Positions 12,047 through 21,207 of a stretch of DNA of 64,000 nucleotides are shown here, piece by piece (the first letter of the stretch is position 1; every line of letters begins with the position of its first letter). The stretch is from assembly GCA_006218025.1 (NCBI GenBank), contig VBWA01000014.1:1-64000 (forward strand). Reading direction: 5' to 3'. The notes under the pieces are model-generated. The model did no database searches. It was not told the origin of the DNA and worked only from the letters and a program-made list of their open reading frames with translations. The stretch comes from Rhodocyclaceae bacterium (GTDB lineage: Bacteria > Pseudomonadota > Gammaproteobacteria > Burkholderiales > Rhodocyclaceae). The position numbers were made by a program, and so were the translations under genes.

Positions 12047-12999
12047 CGCGGCTTCTTGCAGTGCTGACGGTTGCGCTGCTGGCCCTGCCGGCGCATGCGC
12101 AACCGGTGGCATTCGGCCTGTTCGGCGACACGCCCTACAACCACTGGGAGCGCGCACACCTGCCCGACCTGATCGCCGAAATGGATGGCGAGAATCTGGC
12201 CTTCGTAGTGCACGACGGCGACATCAAGAGCGGTTCCGAGGTTTGCAGCGACGATATGTTGCAGGGCGTTCTCGCGGTCTTCAAGAAATCCGCGACGCCG
12301 CTGGTCTATGTGCCGGGCGACAACGAGTGGACCGACTGCCATCGCAAGAGCAATGGCCGCTACGACCCGCTGGAACGGCTGGACAAGCTGCGCGAATGGT
12401 TCTTCCCCGACGACTCGGCACTGGGCCAACGCCCGCTGAAGCTCGTGCGCCAGAGCAGCGATGGGGGATTTGCCCGCTATCGCGAAAACGTGCGCTGGGA
12501 GGCCGGCGGCGCGCTGTTCGTCGGCATGAATGTGCCGGGCAGCGACAACAACTTCAACGGCGCCCGGCATGGCGGCGGCCCGGTGGCCGAGTTCTTCGAA
12601 CGCAGCGCTGCCAACAAAGTCTGGCTGGCGCAGGCATTCGCGCTCGCACGCAGCAGGAAGCTGGCCGGCATCCTGATCGTGATCCAGGGCAACCCGGGCT
12701 TTCATGCCGCCAATGCCGGCAACCCCAGCCCCGGCTACCGCGACTTCCTGACCCAACTGCGCGAGGAAACGCAGGCCTTCGCAGGACAGGTCGTGCTGGT
12801 GCATGGCGACACGCACCAGCATCGGATCGATCAGCCGCTGGAAGATTCGGCGACGAAGGAAACGGTGAAGAACTTCACTCGCGTCGAAACTATCGGATCG
12901 CCCTTCTTCGGCTGGGTCAAGGGCACCGTGGATGCGTCGGATCCGAAGGTATTCGGATTCGAGCCGCGCTTCTGGAAGGTGCGGCAACAGGCAAACTGA
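12043..12999 (+). CDS. secreted calcineurin-like phosphoesterase
   Basis: A 318-residue protein with a clear signal peptide (hydrophobic [16 protein letters not shown], cleavage after AHA). Metallophosphoesterase-like motifs follow: [31 protein letters not shown] and [10 protein letters not shown]. It probably acts in the periplasm on a phosphomonoester or diester, but the substrate cannot be inferred. Its ATG overlaps the mutS stop (ATGA), so it is translationally coupled to mutS, although a functional link is not obvious. Confidence 0.8.
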   Translation: MTRLLAVLTVALLALPAHAQPVAFGLFGDTPYNHWERAHLPDLIAEMDGENLAFVVHDGDIKSGSEVCSDDMLQGVLAVFKKSATPLVYVPGDNEWTDCHRKSNGRYDPLERLDKLREWFFPDDSALGQRPLKLVRQSSDGGFARYRENVRWEAGGALFVGMNVPGSDNNFNGARHGGGPVAEFFERSAANKVWLAQAFALARSRKLAGILIVIQGNPGFHAANAGNPSPGYRDFLTQLREETQAFAGQVVLVHGDTHQHRIDQPLEDSATKETVKNFTRVETIGSPFFGWVKGTVDASDPKVFGFEPRFWKVRQQAN

Positions 13000-13002
13000 A
13001 AC

Positions 13003-13434
13003 TCAGTGAATTTCCTCGTCCGGCGGGATCGGCGCCGGCAGGACGAGAATACCTTCTTCGAGCAGGTCGCGGGTTTCGTCGGCAGTCGCGACACCGCGGA
13101 TAGTGCGTGCAGGCGCCTCGTCGTAGTGAATGCGGCGCGCCTCTTCCGGAAAACGCTCGCCGACGTTTTCCGCCTGCCGTGCCATGGTCGCCAACGCCTG
13201 ATGCAAAGCGGCGATGCCCGGCGCGGCAGCCGGCGGTGCCGCCTTTTCCAATGGCGCGACATCGGTGGCGCTGCGCTTGACGTGCGGCGCCGACGGCAGC
13301 TGGCTCACCTCCGAGGTCTGGCACTGGGGGCAATGCACGAGGTGACGGTCGCTTTGGTCGCGAAACGCCTCGCCCGAAGCAAACCAGCCTTCGAAGCGGT
13401 GTCCGTGGTCGCAGAGGAGATTGAGAACTATCAC
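13003..13434 (-). CDS. DUF1178 family protein
   Basis: A 143-residue protein whose N-terminus LNLLCDHGHRFEGWFAS followed by CPQC matches the DUF1178 family (cysteine pairs suggest a zinc ribbon; function unknown). The GTG at 13434 is the start equivalent to that of homologues (MIVLNL...). It begins only 13 bases after the 3' end of tRNA-Leu, with no terminator between and no clear ribosome-binding site, so it probably rides on the tRNA transcript. It converges with the phosphoesterase gene. Confidence 0.8.
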   Translation of the reverse strand: MIVLNLLCDHGHRFEGWFASGEAFRDQSDRHLVHCPQCQTSEVSQLPSAPHVKRSATDVAPLEKAAPPAAAPGIAALHQALATMARQAENVGERFPEEARRIHYDEAPARTIRGVATADETRDLLEEGILVLPAPIPPDEEIH

Positions 13435-13447
13435 GCGCTTGAGTGAC

Positions 13448-13532
13448 TGGTGCCCGGAACCGGAATCGAACCGGTATGGCTTGCGCCGAGGGATTTTAAG
13501 TCCCTTGTGTCTACCAATTTCACCATCCGGGC
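13448..13532 (-). tRNA. tRNA-Leu (TAA)
   Basis: An 85-nt class II tRNA with encoded CCA. The acceptor stem is GCCCGGA paired with TCCGGGC, the anticodon TAA sits in GGGACTTAAAATCCC, there is a long variable arm, and the T arm contains GGTTCGATTCC. It is the last member of the pgsA-tRNA array. Confidence 0.95.
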
Positions 13533-13561
13533 CCGAGATGCTGCTCGACGCTGGGGAACAC

Positions 13562-13660
13562 TGGAGGCGCGACCCGGAATCGAACCGAGGTACACGGCTT
13601 TGCAGGCCGCTGCATAACCACCTTGGCAAGGTTGCGCTCTACCAACTGAGCTACTCCCGC
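13562..13660 (-). tRNA. chimeric tRNA: 5' part of tRNA-Gly(GCC) fused to 3' part of tRNA-Cys(GCA)
   Basis: The 99-nt segment starts as a perfect tRNA-Gly(GCC): acceptor strand GCGGGAG, D arm, and anticodon arm CCTTGCCAAGG. At about base 41 it switches to tRNA-Cys from its D loop onward: GGTTATGCAGC, anticodon loop CCTGCAAAG, T arm, acceptor strand TCGCGCC and TCCA. The Gly 3' half, any spacer and the first ~16 bases of Cys are missing. The 5' and 3' acceptor strands cannot pair, so neither tRNA should function. The usual order in related genomes is pgsA, tRNA-Gly, tRNA-Cys, tRNA-Leu, which points to a deletion or an assembly error. Confidence 0.85.
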
Positions 13661-13697
13661 AGAACAGCCGCGCATTATAGCGATCGAAATCATTGTG

Positions 13698-14261
13698 TCA
13701 ACGGCTGCGCGCCGAGATTTCCGGCCACGCCTTCTGCAAATAATAGACCATCGACCACAGCGTGAGCACCGCGGCAATCCAGAGCGACCAGGTGCCAAGA
13801 AGATGGATGTCTAGCGGCCCGATCGGGGCATTCCAGAGCAGCATCGGAATCGCTGTCATCTGGGCAATGGTTTTCAGTTTTCCGATCAGGGAAACCGCGA
13901 CGCTTTTCGCTGCACCGATCTTCGCCATCCACTCGCGCAAGGCCGAGATTGCGATCTCGCGACCGATGATGATGAAAGCCAGCATGACATCGGCACGATC
14001 GAGTCGCACCAGCACCACCAGCGCGGCAGCCACCATCAGCTTGTCCGCCACCGGATCGAGGAAGGCGCCGAAGGCCGAGGTCTGATTCAGCTTGCGCGCT
14101 ATCCAGCCATCGACCCAGTCGGTAATGGCGGCGACCAGAAAGGCGGCGGTGGCGACGAAGTTCTGCTCGACGGCAGTCAGCGGCAGGTAATACACGCCCA
14201 CCACCAGCGGTATGAGGAGAATGCGCGCCCAGGTCAGCAGGTTCGGAATGTTCAGCGGCAT
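13698..14261 (-). CDS. pgsA: CDP-diacylglycerol--glycerol-3-phosphate 3-phosphatidyltransferase
   Basis: A 187-residue integral membrane enzyme making phosphatidylglycerophosphate, the first committed step to phosphatidylglycerol and cardiolipin. The CDP-alcohol phosphotransferase signature reads TDWVDGWIARKLNQTSAFG, then FLDPVADK (DG-x2-AR-x8-G-x3-D-x3-D). Several hydrophobic segments follow. Length is typical (182-190). It starts one base after the uvrC stop, the common uvrC-pgsA pairing, and leads into the tRNA array. Confidence 0.95.
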   Translation of the reverse strand: MPLNIPNLLTWARILLIPLVVGVYYLPLTAVEQNFVATAAFLVAAITDWVDGWIARKLNQTSAFGAFLDPVADKLMVAAALVVLVRLDRADVMLAFIIIGREIAISALREWMAKIGAAKSVAVSLIGKLKTIAQMTAIPMLLWNAPIGPLDIHLLGTWSLWIAAVLTLWSMVYYLQKAWPEISARSR

Positions 14262-14262
14262 G

Positions 14263-16089
14263 TCATCTCAGGGTTTTGTGTATTTCTTCCGCCAGGCGCC
14301 GCGAGATCCCGTCGACGCGGCACAAGTCTTCGATGGTAGCCGCTTTCACGCCATCCAGGCCGCCAAACTGCGCCAGCAGCTTCTTGCGTCGCGCCGGCCC
14401 CACACCCGCCACATCTTCCAGTTTCGAACGTCCACGCGCCTTGGCCCGCCGCGCGCGATGCCCGACGATCGCGAAACGATGCGCTTCGTCACGAATTTCC
14501 TGTATCAGATGAAAGCCCGCATGGTCCATTGCCAATTGTAGCGGCAGCTCACGGGGGCCGGTCGGGCCATGGACGAAGAGCGTCTCCAGGCCCGGCTTCC
14601 GGCCCTCGCCCTTGGCGACGCCGATGCTGGCCAGATGGTCCAGGCCCAGTTCGGCAAACACCTCGCGGGCGACGCGGTGCTGGCCCTTGCCGCCGTCGAT
14701 CAGAACCAAGTCGGGCGCCACCGTCTCCCCGGTGGCGACTTTTTCGTAGCGCCGCGTCAGCGCCTGACGCATCGCGGCGTAGTCGTCGCCGGGCTGGATG
14801 CCCTCGATATTGAAACGGCGATAGTCGCTTTTCTTCATCGCGCCATCGACGCAGACCACGCAGGACGCCACGGTGCCTTCGCCCATGGTGTGGCTGATGT
14901 CGAAGCATTCGATGCGGCGCGGCGGCTCGGGCATGCCGAGCGCCTCCTGCAGGGCCGTCAGGCGTCCGCTGCTGCGCGTCTTGGCCTGCCAGCGGGCCTG
15001 CACGGCGAGCCGCGCGTTGGTCATCGCCATCTCGACCCAGGCGCGCTCCATCTCGTTCTTCGGCGGCCCGGCATTCACGCCATCTGGCAGGTCCTCGACC
15101 GGCCAGGGGCTCAGGATCAGCCGCGCCGGTGCCGGTTGCTCCACGTAATGCTGGCCAATGAACGCCGCCAGGCCTTCGGCAGCTTCCGCCTCGGCCGCCG
15201 CCTGCGGGAAGTAGGCCCGGTCGCCCAGGTGCAGGCCGCCGCGCACCATGGCCAGATTGACGCACAGGCTGCCGCGTTCGACCACCGCGGCAATGATATC
15301 GACGTCTGCGTCCCTGGTCGAACTGACGTACTGGCGATGCAGCACGGCTTGCAGCGCCCGGACTTGGTCGCGCAGGGTGGCCGCTTCCTCGAAGCGAAGC
15401 TCCTTTGCTGCCGTCTCCATCTGCGCGGTCAGGCCCTCGATCACCTCGGAGTGCCTGCCGCGCAGGAACATCTCGGCCAGCCGCACATCGGCCGCATAGT
15501 CCTGCTTCGACACCAGGCCCACGCAGGGCGCCTTGCAGCGCTTGATCTGGTGCATCAGGCAGGGCCGCGAGCGATGGGCGAACACCGCCTCCTCGCAGGT
15601 GCGCAGCAGAAAGCTCTTCTGAATCAGCTGGATGCTCTCGCGCACCGCCAGGCCGTTGGGAAACGGCCCGAAGTAATGCGATTTCTTCTCGAAGGGCCCG
15701 CGATGGTAGAAGAGGCGCGGGAATTCGCCGCCAGAAAGACCGATGTAGGGATAGGACTTGTCGTCGCGAAACAGGATGTTGTATTTCGGCGCCAGCTTCT
15801 TGATCAGGGTGTTTTCGAGGATCAGCGCCTCGGCCTCGGAGCGCGTCGCCGTCACCTCCATGGCCGATACCTGCTGCAGCATCAAGGCAATGCGCGGACT
15901 GTGGCCGGACTTGTTGAAATAGGACGAAACGCGCTTCTTCAGGTTCTTCGCCTTGCCGACATACAGCACGGCAGCATCTGCGTCGAGCATGCGATAGACG
16001 CCCGGCGCGTCGGTCAGCGTCGCCAGGAATTCCTTCGAATCGAAAGTTGGCTTAGGCGTCGAGCTCGCCACGGATCTTGCGGAAGACAT
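14263..16089 (-). CDS. uvrC: excinuclease ABC subunit C
   Basis: A 608-residue nuclease making both incisions in nucleotide excision repair. It has an N-terminal GIY-YIG domain (APGVYRMLDAD, VLYVGKAKNLKKRVSSYF), a cysteine-rich stretch, a UVR segment (ELRFEEAATLRDQVRALQ), an RNase H-like half (IECFDISHTMGEG) and C-terminal helix-hairpin-helix motifs (VAGVGPARRKKLL). The ATG used overlaps the 3' end of the upstream glycosylase gene by 38 bases. Conserved sequence begins at about FDSKEFLATL, residue 16, so a later start is possible. Confidence 0.95.
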   Translation of the reverse strand: MSSARSVASSTPKPTFDSKEFLATLTDAPGVYRMLDADAAVLYVGKAKNLKKRVSSYFNKSGHSPRIALMLQQVSAMEVTATRSEAEALILENTLIKKLAPKYNILFRDDKSYPYIGLSGGEFPRLFYHRGPFEKKSHYFGPFPNGLAVRESIQLIQKSFLLRTCEEAVFAHRSRPCLMHQIKRCKAPCVGLVSKQDYAADVRLAEMFLRGRHSEVIEGLTAQMETAAKELRFEEAATLRDQVRALQAVLHRQYVSSTRDADVDIIAAVVERGSLCVNLAMVRGGLHLGDRAYFPQAAAEAEAAEGLAAFIGQHYVEQPAPARLILSPWPVEDLPDGVNAGPPKNEMERAWVEMAMTNARLAVQARWQAKTRSSGRLTALQEALGMPEPPRRIECFDISHTMGEGTVASCVVCVDGAMKKSDYRRFNIEGIQPGDDYAAMRQALTRRYEKVATGETVAPDLVLIDGGKGQHRVAREVFAELGLDHLASIGVAKGEGRKPGLETLFVHGPTGPRELPLQLAMDHAGFHLIQEIRDEAHRFAIVGHRARRAKARGRSKLEDVAGVGPARRKKLLAQFGGLDGVKAATIEDLCRVDGISRRLAEEIHKTLR

Positions 16090-16681
16090 CCTGAAAGTCG
16101 GCGCTGGTGAGACGGCGAGTTTGGGTGTTGTAGCGGCTGCAATGGTAGCTGTCGATCAGGATGCGGCCGTCAGGCAAGGCATGGCGCGCGCCATGGCCGA
16201 AGACCAGCGCCGATTGCTTGAGGCCGAGTGCCATCAGCACCGCCTTGTGCGCCACCAGCCCCAGCGCAAGAATCACGCGCACACCGGGCGAAGCCTGCAA
16301 CTCGGCCGCAAGATAGTGGTTGCAGGTCTTGATCTCGGCCGGCTCCGGCTTGTTTTCCGGCGGCAGGCATTTCACGGCGTTGGTGATGCGGCAATCGGAA
16401 AGCCGCAAGTCGTCATCCGCGGCAATCGACACCGCCTTCGAGCCGAAGCCGAAGGCATGCATGGTTTCGTAAAGCAGGATGCCGGCATAGTCGCCGGTGA
16501 AGGGCCGCCCGGTGCGGTTGGCGCCATGCATGCCGGGCGCGAGGCCGACGATCAGCAGGCGCGCCCGCGGATCGCCGAAGGGCAGTACCGGGCGCGCGTG
16601 ATAGTCCGGGTTGCGGTTGCGCACCTCGGCGAGAAATCCTGCGAGCCGCGGGCAATCGGTACAGCGTAGAAGTGCATTCAT
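16052..16681 (-). CDS. uracil-DNA glycosylase, family 5 (UDGb-like)
   Basis: A 209-residue uracil-DNA glycosylase superfamily protein. The N-terminal CTDCPRL and later Cys residues (DCRITNAVKC, KTCNHYL) are the four candidate ligands for a [4Fe-4S] cluster. The active-site motif GLAPGMHGANRTGRPFTGD is diagnostic of family 5, which removes uracil and other deaminated bases without a typical catalytic aspartate or asparagine. The distal motif is in DSYHCSRYNTQTRRLT. It overlaps uvrC downstream and is divergent from earP with only 22 bases between starts. Its C-terminal RRLTSADF is encoded by repeat copy 3. Confidence 0.85.
   Translation of the reverse strand: MNALLRCTDCPRLAGFLAEVRNRNPDYHARPVLPFGDPRARLLIVGLAPGMHGANRTGRPFTGDYAGILLYETMHAFGFGSKAVSIAADDDLRLSDCRITNAVKCLPPENKPEPAEIKTCNHYLAAELQASPGVRVILALGLVAHKAVLMALGLKQSALVFGHGARHALPDGRILIDSYHCSRYNTQTRRLTSADFQDVFRKIRGELDA
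16096..16117 (+). repeat. 22-bp dispersed repeat, copy 3 (inside the glycosylase gene)
   Basis: AGTCGGCGCTGG, then TGAG, then ACGGCG; the same 22 bases as copy 2. Antisense to the glycosylase gene, where it encodes RRLTSADF. Confidence 0.8.
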
Positions 16682-16703
16682 TGGGCTAGGATACCGCCTC
16701 GCC

Positions 16704-17768
16704 ATGACGAACCAACCAACCCGCTGCGACATTTTCTGTGCTGTCGTCGACAACTTCGGCGATGCCGGCGTCTGCTGGCGTCTGGCACGTCTATTGGCCG
16801 ACGAACACGGCTGGCAGGTAAGGCTGTGGATCGACGATCCGGCCCCCCTGCAACGGATGGCGCCGGATCTCGCCGCCGGCCCGGTGGATGTCCGCATCTG
16901 GCCGGCCGCGTGGCCCACCCGATGGCCCGCCGCGGACTGCGCCGATGTGGTCGTCGAAGCCTTTGCCTGCGAGCTGCCCCTGCCTTACGTCGAAGCCATG
17001 GCGAGCCGCGCCCGGCCGCCTGTGTGGCTCAATCTCGAATACCTCTCGGCCGAACGCTGGGTCGCCGGCTGCCACGGCATGAGGTCGCCCCATCCGCGCC
17101 TGCCGCTGGTCAAATATTTCTTCTTCCCGGGCTTCGAGGAAGCCACCGGCGGCCTGCTGCGCGAGCGCGATTACGATGCGCGGCGCAGCCGCTTCGACGA
17201 AGCGGCCTTCCGTGCCGAATTCGGCCTGCCGCCACGAAGCGCGAATGAACTGGTGATTTCGCTGTTCAGCTACGAAAACCCGGTCCTGCCGGAACTGATG
17301 AAGGCTTGGGCGGCGTCGGCCACCCCGGATCGCCCGATTCGTGTGCTGCGACCGGGCGGTAGCGAGGCGACTGAGATCCACGGCAATCTGAGCGTCCATC
17401 CCCTGCCCTTTCTGCCCCAGCCCCGTTACGACGAAGTGCTCTGGGCCAGCGACCTTAATTTTGTCCGTGGCGAGGATTCCTTCGTCCGCGCCCAGTGGGC
17501 TGGCTCGCCCTTCGTCTGGCAGATCTATCCGCAGGCCGAGGGCGCCCATCTGGTAAAGCTCGACGCATTTCTGGCCATCCACCCGGCCGGAGCCCGACTG
17601 CGGGCCTTCTGGCTGGCCTGGAACGGCGCGGGAACCCTCGACTGGCCTGATTTCGCCGCAAACCTGCCCGCCCTCGACGCGCCGATGCTGCAGTGGGCGA
17701 GAACGCTCGCTGCCCGCCCCGATCTCGCCAGCAAGCTTGTGCAGTTCTGCCTTGAGCGGCTAAAATAG
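16704..17768 (+). CDS. earP: EF-P arginine rhamnosyltransferase EarP
   Basis: A 354-residue GT-B glycosyltransferase (GT104) that transfers rhamnose from dTDP-beta-L-rhamnose to Arg32 of elongation factor P. Visible features are the N-terminal [20 protein letters not shown] with the acidic residues of the family, [12 protein letters not shown], and the C-terminal donor-site segment [17 protein letters not shown]. The ATG at 16704 matches homologue N-termini. It lies 34 bases upstream of efp, so enzyme and substrate are adjacent. The rfbBACD donor pathway is at 55-58 kb. Confidence 0.94.
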   Translation: MTNQPTRCDIFCAVVDNFGDAGVCWRLARLLADEHGWQVRLWIDDPAPLQRMAPDLAAGPVDVRIWPAAWPTRWPAADCADVVVEAFACELPLPYVEAMASRARPPVWLNLEYLSAERWVAGCHGMRSPHPRLPLVKYFFFPGFEEATGGLLRERDYDARRSRFDEAAFRAEFGLPPRSANELVISLFSYENPVLPELMKAWAASATPDRPIRVLRPGGSEATEIHGNLSVHPLPFLPQPRYDEVLWASDLNFVRGEDSFVRAQWAGSPFVWQIYPQAEGAHLVKLDAFLAIHPAGARLRAFWLAWNGAGTLDWPDFAANLPALDAPMLQWARTLAARPDLASKLVQFCLERLK

Positions 17769-17802
17769 CGGGTTATCAATTTTTGCTTCGGGAAGTGCAT
17801 CC

Positions 17803-18360
17803 ATGAAAACCGCCCAGGAACTCCGCGCCGGCAACGTCATTATGGTCGGCAGCGAACCACTCGTCGTCCAAAAGGCCGAATACAGCAAAGGCGGCCGCAG
17901 TTCGGCGGTCGTCAAGTTCAAGTTCAAGAATCTGCTCACCGACGCCGCGTCGGAGGCCATTTACAAGGCCGACGACAAGTTCGAGCAGGTGGTGCCCGAC
18001 CGCAAGGAATGCACCTACTCCTATTTCGCCGATCCCATGTACGTATTCATGGACGCCGAGTACAACCAGTACGAAGTCGAAGGCGAAAACATGATCGACG
18101 CCGTGAATTACCTCGAAGACGGCATGCCCGTCGAAGTGGTGTTCTACGACGGCAAGGCCATCTCCGTGGAAATGCCGAACAGCGTGGTGCGCGAAGTGAT
18201 CTACACCGAGCCCGCCGTCAAGGGCGACACCTCGGGCAAGGTCATGAAGCCCGCCAAGATCAGCACCGGAATGACGCTCCCCGTGCCGCTGTTCGTCGAG
18301 ATCGGCAACAAGATCGAAATCGACACGCGCACCGGCGAGTACAAGAACCGCGTCAAGTAA
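17803..18360 (+). CDS. efp: translation elongation factor P
   Basis: A 185-residue tRNA-shaped factor that relieves ribosome stalling at polyproline. Three beta-barrel domains are apparent. Residue 32, at the tip of the loop SKGGRSSA, is arginine rather than lysine, which places it in the EarP-modified, rhamnosylated class. It directly follows earP and precedes a strong intrinsic terminator. A GGAAGTG stretch lies upstream of the ATG. Confidence 0.96.
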   Translation: MKTAQELRAGNVIMVGSEPLVVQKAEYSKGGRSSAVVKFKFKNLLTDAASEAIYKADDKFEQVVPDRKECTYSYFADPMYVFMDAEYNQYEVEGENMIDAVNYLEDGMPVEVVFYDGKAISVEMPNSVVREVIYTEPAVKGDTSGKVMKPAKISTGMTLPVPLFVEIGNKIEIDTRTGEYKNRVK

Positions 18361-18378
18361 GCCGCCGCGAAGTCGACA

Positions 18379-18408
18379 GAAAAGGGCAGCCGCGGCTGCC
18401 CTTTTTCA
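18379..18408 (+). terminator. intrinsic terminator after efp
   Basis: GGGCAGCC-GC-GGCTGCCC stem followed by TTTTT; the A run on the other side makes it potentially bidirectional. It lies between efp and the converging ABC transporter operon. Confidence 0.85.
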
Positions 18409-18434
18409 TTGCGGCGCCAGCACCCTTTTGCGGC

Positions 18435-19397
18435 TCATGAAGGATGATGACAGGCAACCAGGTGCCCTGCGCCCATTTCGCGCAACTCGGGTTGCTGCAC
18501 GGCACATTCCTCCGTGGCGCGCGGGCAGCGTGCACGAAAACTGCAACCCTCGATCGAATCCATAGGCGAAAAAGGCTCGCCGGGCAGCAAGTCGCTTGCC
18601 GCCGGACGATGCTTCGGGTCCGGTCTCGGAATGGCCGCGAGCAATGCCCGGCTATACGGATGGTGCGGCGCGCTGAACAGGGCGCCGACCGGCGCTACTT
18701 CGCAGAGCTTGCCCAGATACATCACCGCGACCCGATCGCAGAGGTGCCGGACGATGGCCAAATCGTGGGAAATGAACAGCAGGGAAAGCCCGCGCGCCTG
18801 TTGCACTTCGCGCAGCAGGTTGATGATCTGCGCCTGAATCGACACGTCCAGCGATGACACGGGTTCGTCGCAGACAAGCAGCCGCGGTTCCGTCATCAAT
18901 GCGCGCGCAATGCTGACCCGCTGGCACTGGCCGCCGGAGAGCTGCGATGGACGCCGTTCATAGAATTGCAGCGGATCGAGGCCGACAGCCGCCATCATCT
19001 CCCTGGCTAGTCGCGTCCGCTCGGCCGCGTCATGGCGCCCTAGGGTCCGCAGCGGCGCCTCGATAGTCCTGCCTATCGTCCGCAATGGATTCAGGGAAGC
19101 AGCCGGGTTCTGGAAAATCATCTGGAAGCGCGGCCGCAAGCTGCGCAGATTTTCGGCATCGAGCGCCGTCAGATCCTCTCCATCGAACGCAACCGTGCCC
19201 GAGGTCGGGCGCGGGAGCTGCATGATGGCCCGGGCCAGGGACGATTTGCCGCAGCCCGACTCGCCCACCAGCCCGAGCGCTTCCCCCCTGGCCAGATCGA
19301 AACTGACACCGGCGACGGCACGAACGCGGCCCCGGTTGCCGGCCGGAAATTCGACCGCGAGGTTTTCGATGCGCAGCAGCATGTCGCTACGGTTCAT
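18435..19397 (-). CDS. dipeptide/oligopeptide ABC transporter ATP-binding protein (DppF/OppF type)
   Basis: A 320-residue ABC ATPase: Walker A GESGCGKSSLAR, Q loop, signature LSGGQCQRVSIARAL and Walker B LLVCDEPVSSLDV. The C-terminal extension contains the cysteine motif (GCSFRARCP, then C) found in peptide/nickel transporters, which can bind a Fe-S cluster in some members. The ATG overlaps the end of the partner ATPase by four bases. It is the last gene of a five-gene importer operon. Confidence 0.9.
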   Translation of the reverse strand: MNRSDMLLRIENLAVEFPAGNRGRVRAVAGVSFDLARGEALGLVGESGCGKSSLARAIMQLPRPTSGTVAFDGEDLTALDAENLRSLRPRFQMIFQNPAASLNPLRTIGRTIEAPLRTLGRHDAAERTRLAREMMAAVGLDPLQFYERRPSQLSGGQCQRVSIARALMTEPRLLVCDEPVSSLDVSIQAQIINLLREVQQARGLSLLFISHDLAIVRHLCDRVAVMYLGKLCEVAPVGALFSAPHHPYSRALLAAIPRPDPKHRPAASDLLPGEPFSPMDSIEGCSFRARCPRATEECAVQQPELREMGAGHLVACHHPS

Positions 19398-20392
19398 GTG
19401 TTCGCCCCCACGGCACACGGGAACCAGCAGGCATAGCGGTGCCGCGCATGACCGTCGCTGACGAGGGTCGGAGCTTGGTCGCTGCAGCGCGCTTCGGCGC
19501 GCGCGCAGCGTGGCGCGAAGCTGCATCCATCAGGCAGCGCAGCCAGATCCGGCGACTGTCCGCCGATGGCCGTCAGCATCGCCTGCGCCGGATCGTCGAG
19601 GCGCGGGATGGCGTCGAACAGCGCGCGTGTGTAGCGCATCCGCATGCGGGCGAAGAGCTCGTCGGTCGGCGCCTGTTCGACGATCCGCCCGGCATACATC
19701 ACGGCGGTCTCGTGTGCCCGCCCCGCCACCACCCCGAGGTTGTGGCTCACCAGAATCATCGCCATGTTGCGTTCTTGCTGCAGGCGCGCGAGCAAGTCGA
19801 GGATATCCGCCTGCACGGTCACGTCGAGCGCCGTGGTCGGCTCGTCGGCGATCAGCAACTGCGGCTCGCAGGCGAGCGCGATCGCGATCACCACCCGCTG
19901 CCGCATGCCGCCGGACAGCTGGTGCGGATAGCAGTCGATCCGCGTTTCGGCCTGCGCGATACCCACCGCACGCAGCAACTCGAAGCTGCGCTCCCGTGCC
20001 TGGTCCCGGCTCATTCCCAGGTGATGACGCATCGGCTCGGCAATTTGCCGGCCGATCTTCATCACCGGATTGAGGGCGGACAGCGGATCCTGCAACACCA
20101 TGCCGATCCGCCTGCCGCAGAGCCCGGCCCGTTCGCTTGCTTTGAGCGCGCCGAGATCCTGCCCGGCGAACACGATACGCCCCGGTGCTGGCAGCAGCGC
20201 GCGGCCGGGCACGAGTCCCATGATGGCGCGGCAGAGCATGCTCTTACCGCTGCCCGATTCGCCGACGAGGGCCAGGGTCTGCCCGCGTTGCAGCGTGAAA
20301 GAAACCTCGTCGATGGCGCGCACGATGCGATCGCCGCAAGGCAGATGCACCGATAGCTTGTCCACCACAAGGAGAGGGAGAGGCTCTCTCAC
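19394..20392 (-). CDS. dipeptide/oligopeptide ABC transporter ATP-binding protein (DppD/OppD type)
   Basis: A 332-residue ABC ATPase with Walker [10 protein letters not shown], signature [15 protein letters not shown] and Walker [14 protein letters not shown], plus the oligopeptide-type C-terminal cysteine region ([15 protein letters not shown]). The GTG start at 20392 overlaps the stop of the upstream permease as GTGA, typical of these operons. It pairs with the DppF-type ATPase to energise the permeases. Confidence 0.9.
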   Translation of the reverse strand: MREPLPLLVVDKLSVHLPCGDRIVRAIDEVSFTLQRGQTLALVGESGSGKSMLCRAIMGLVPGRALLPAPGRIVFAGQDLGALKASERAGLCGRRIGMVLQDPLSALNPVMKIGRQIAEPMRHHLGMSRDQARERSFELLRAVGIAQAETRIDCYPHQLSGGMRQRVVIAIALACEPQLLIADEPTTALDVTVQADILDLLARLQQERNMAMILVSHNLGVVAGRAHETAVMYAGRIVEQAPTDELFARMRMRYTRALFDAIPRLDDPAQAMLTAIGGQSPDLAALPDGCSFAPRCARAEARCSDQAPTLVSDGHARHRYACWFPCAVGANT

Positions 20393-21207
20393 AACTGGCT
20401 TTCCCGGACATCGAGCCAGCCGCGCATGCGGTCGCCGATCAGGTTGACGGCGAGGACGGTGAGGAACATCACCGTGGCGGGGATCATGCTGACATGGGGA
20501 TGCTCGGCGAGGACATCCCGTCCTTCGGCGATCATGCCGCCCCAACTCGGCATCGGCGAGGCAACGCTCAGTCCGAGAAAGCCGAGGCTGCCTTCGGCAA
20601 CGATGACCAGCCCCGTCATCACCAGCATGTAGACCAGCATCGGCATGAGAACGTTGGGCAGAACTTCCCGGAGGATGATCGCGGCGTCGCTGGCGCCGGC
20701 GGCACGCGCCGCCAGGATGAACTCGCGCTCCGCGATGCGGATCGTCAGCGCCCGCACGATACGAGCAACCGACGGAGCGATGACGATGCCGAGCGACAGC
20801 GTCAGGCTGAACAGCGAGGAGCCGAAGACGAAGGCGACGACCAGAAGCAACACCAGGCGGGGAAACGCCAGCAGCGTGTCTATGACGACGACGATCAGCG
20901 CATCGATCGTCCCGCGATAGAACCCCGCCAGGATGCCGAGCAGGCCGCCCGCGAGCAGGCCGACGCAGGGGGCAAGCAAGCCGACGAACAGCGAAACGCG
21001 CGCACCGAACAGCAGGCGCGCCGCAATGTCCCGTCCCAGATTGTCGGTACCCAGCAGGTGGCCATCGCCGGGCTTTGCAGTGAGGCGGACCCAGTCGATC
21101 TGGTCGGGTGCAGGCAGCGGCCACCATGCCGCGCTGACAGCGAGGGTGGCCACCAGTGCCAGCCAGGCCACCGCCAGCCAGAAGACGCCCCCGGCCTTTC
21201 TATCCAC
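20389..21207 (-). CDS. dipeptide-type ABC transporter permease (DppC/OppC type)
   Basis: A 272-residue inner-membrane permease with an N-terminal transmembrane helix, the family segment LLGTDNLGRDIAARLLFGARVS, several helices and the EAA-like loop AARAAGASDAAIILREVLPN that contacts the ATPases. The GTG start at 21207 overlaps the upstream permease stop; an upstream start would lie inside that gene. Substrate unknown beyond the peptide/nickel family. Confidence 0.88.
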   Translation of the reverse strand: MDRKAGGVFWLAVAWLALVATLAVSAAWWPLPAPDQIDWVRLTAKPGDGHLLGTDNLGRDIAARLLFGARVSLFVGLLAPCVGLLAGGLLGILAGFYRGTIDALIVVVIDTLLAFPRLVLLLVVAFVFGSSLFSLTLSLGIVIAPSVARIVRALTIRIAEREFILAARAAGASDAAIILREVLPNVLMPMLVYMLVMTGLVIVAEGSLGFLGLSVASPMPSWGGMIAEGRDVLAEHPHVSMIPATVMFLTVLAVNLIGDRMRGWLDVRESQL

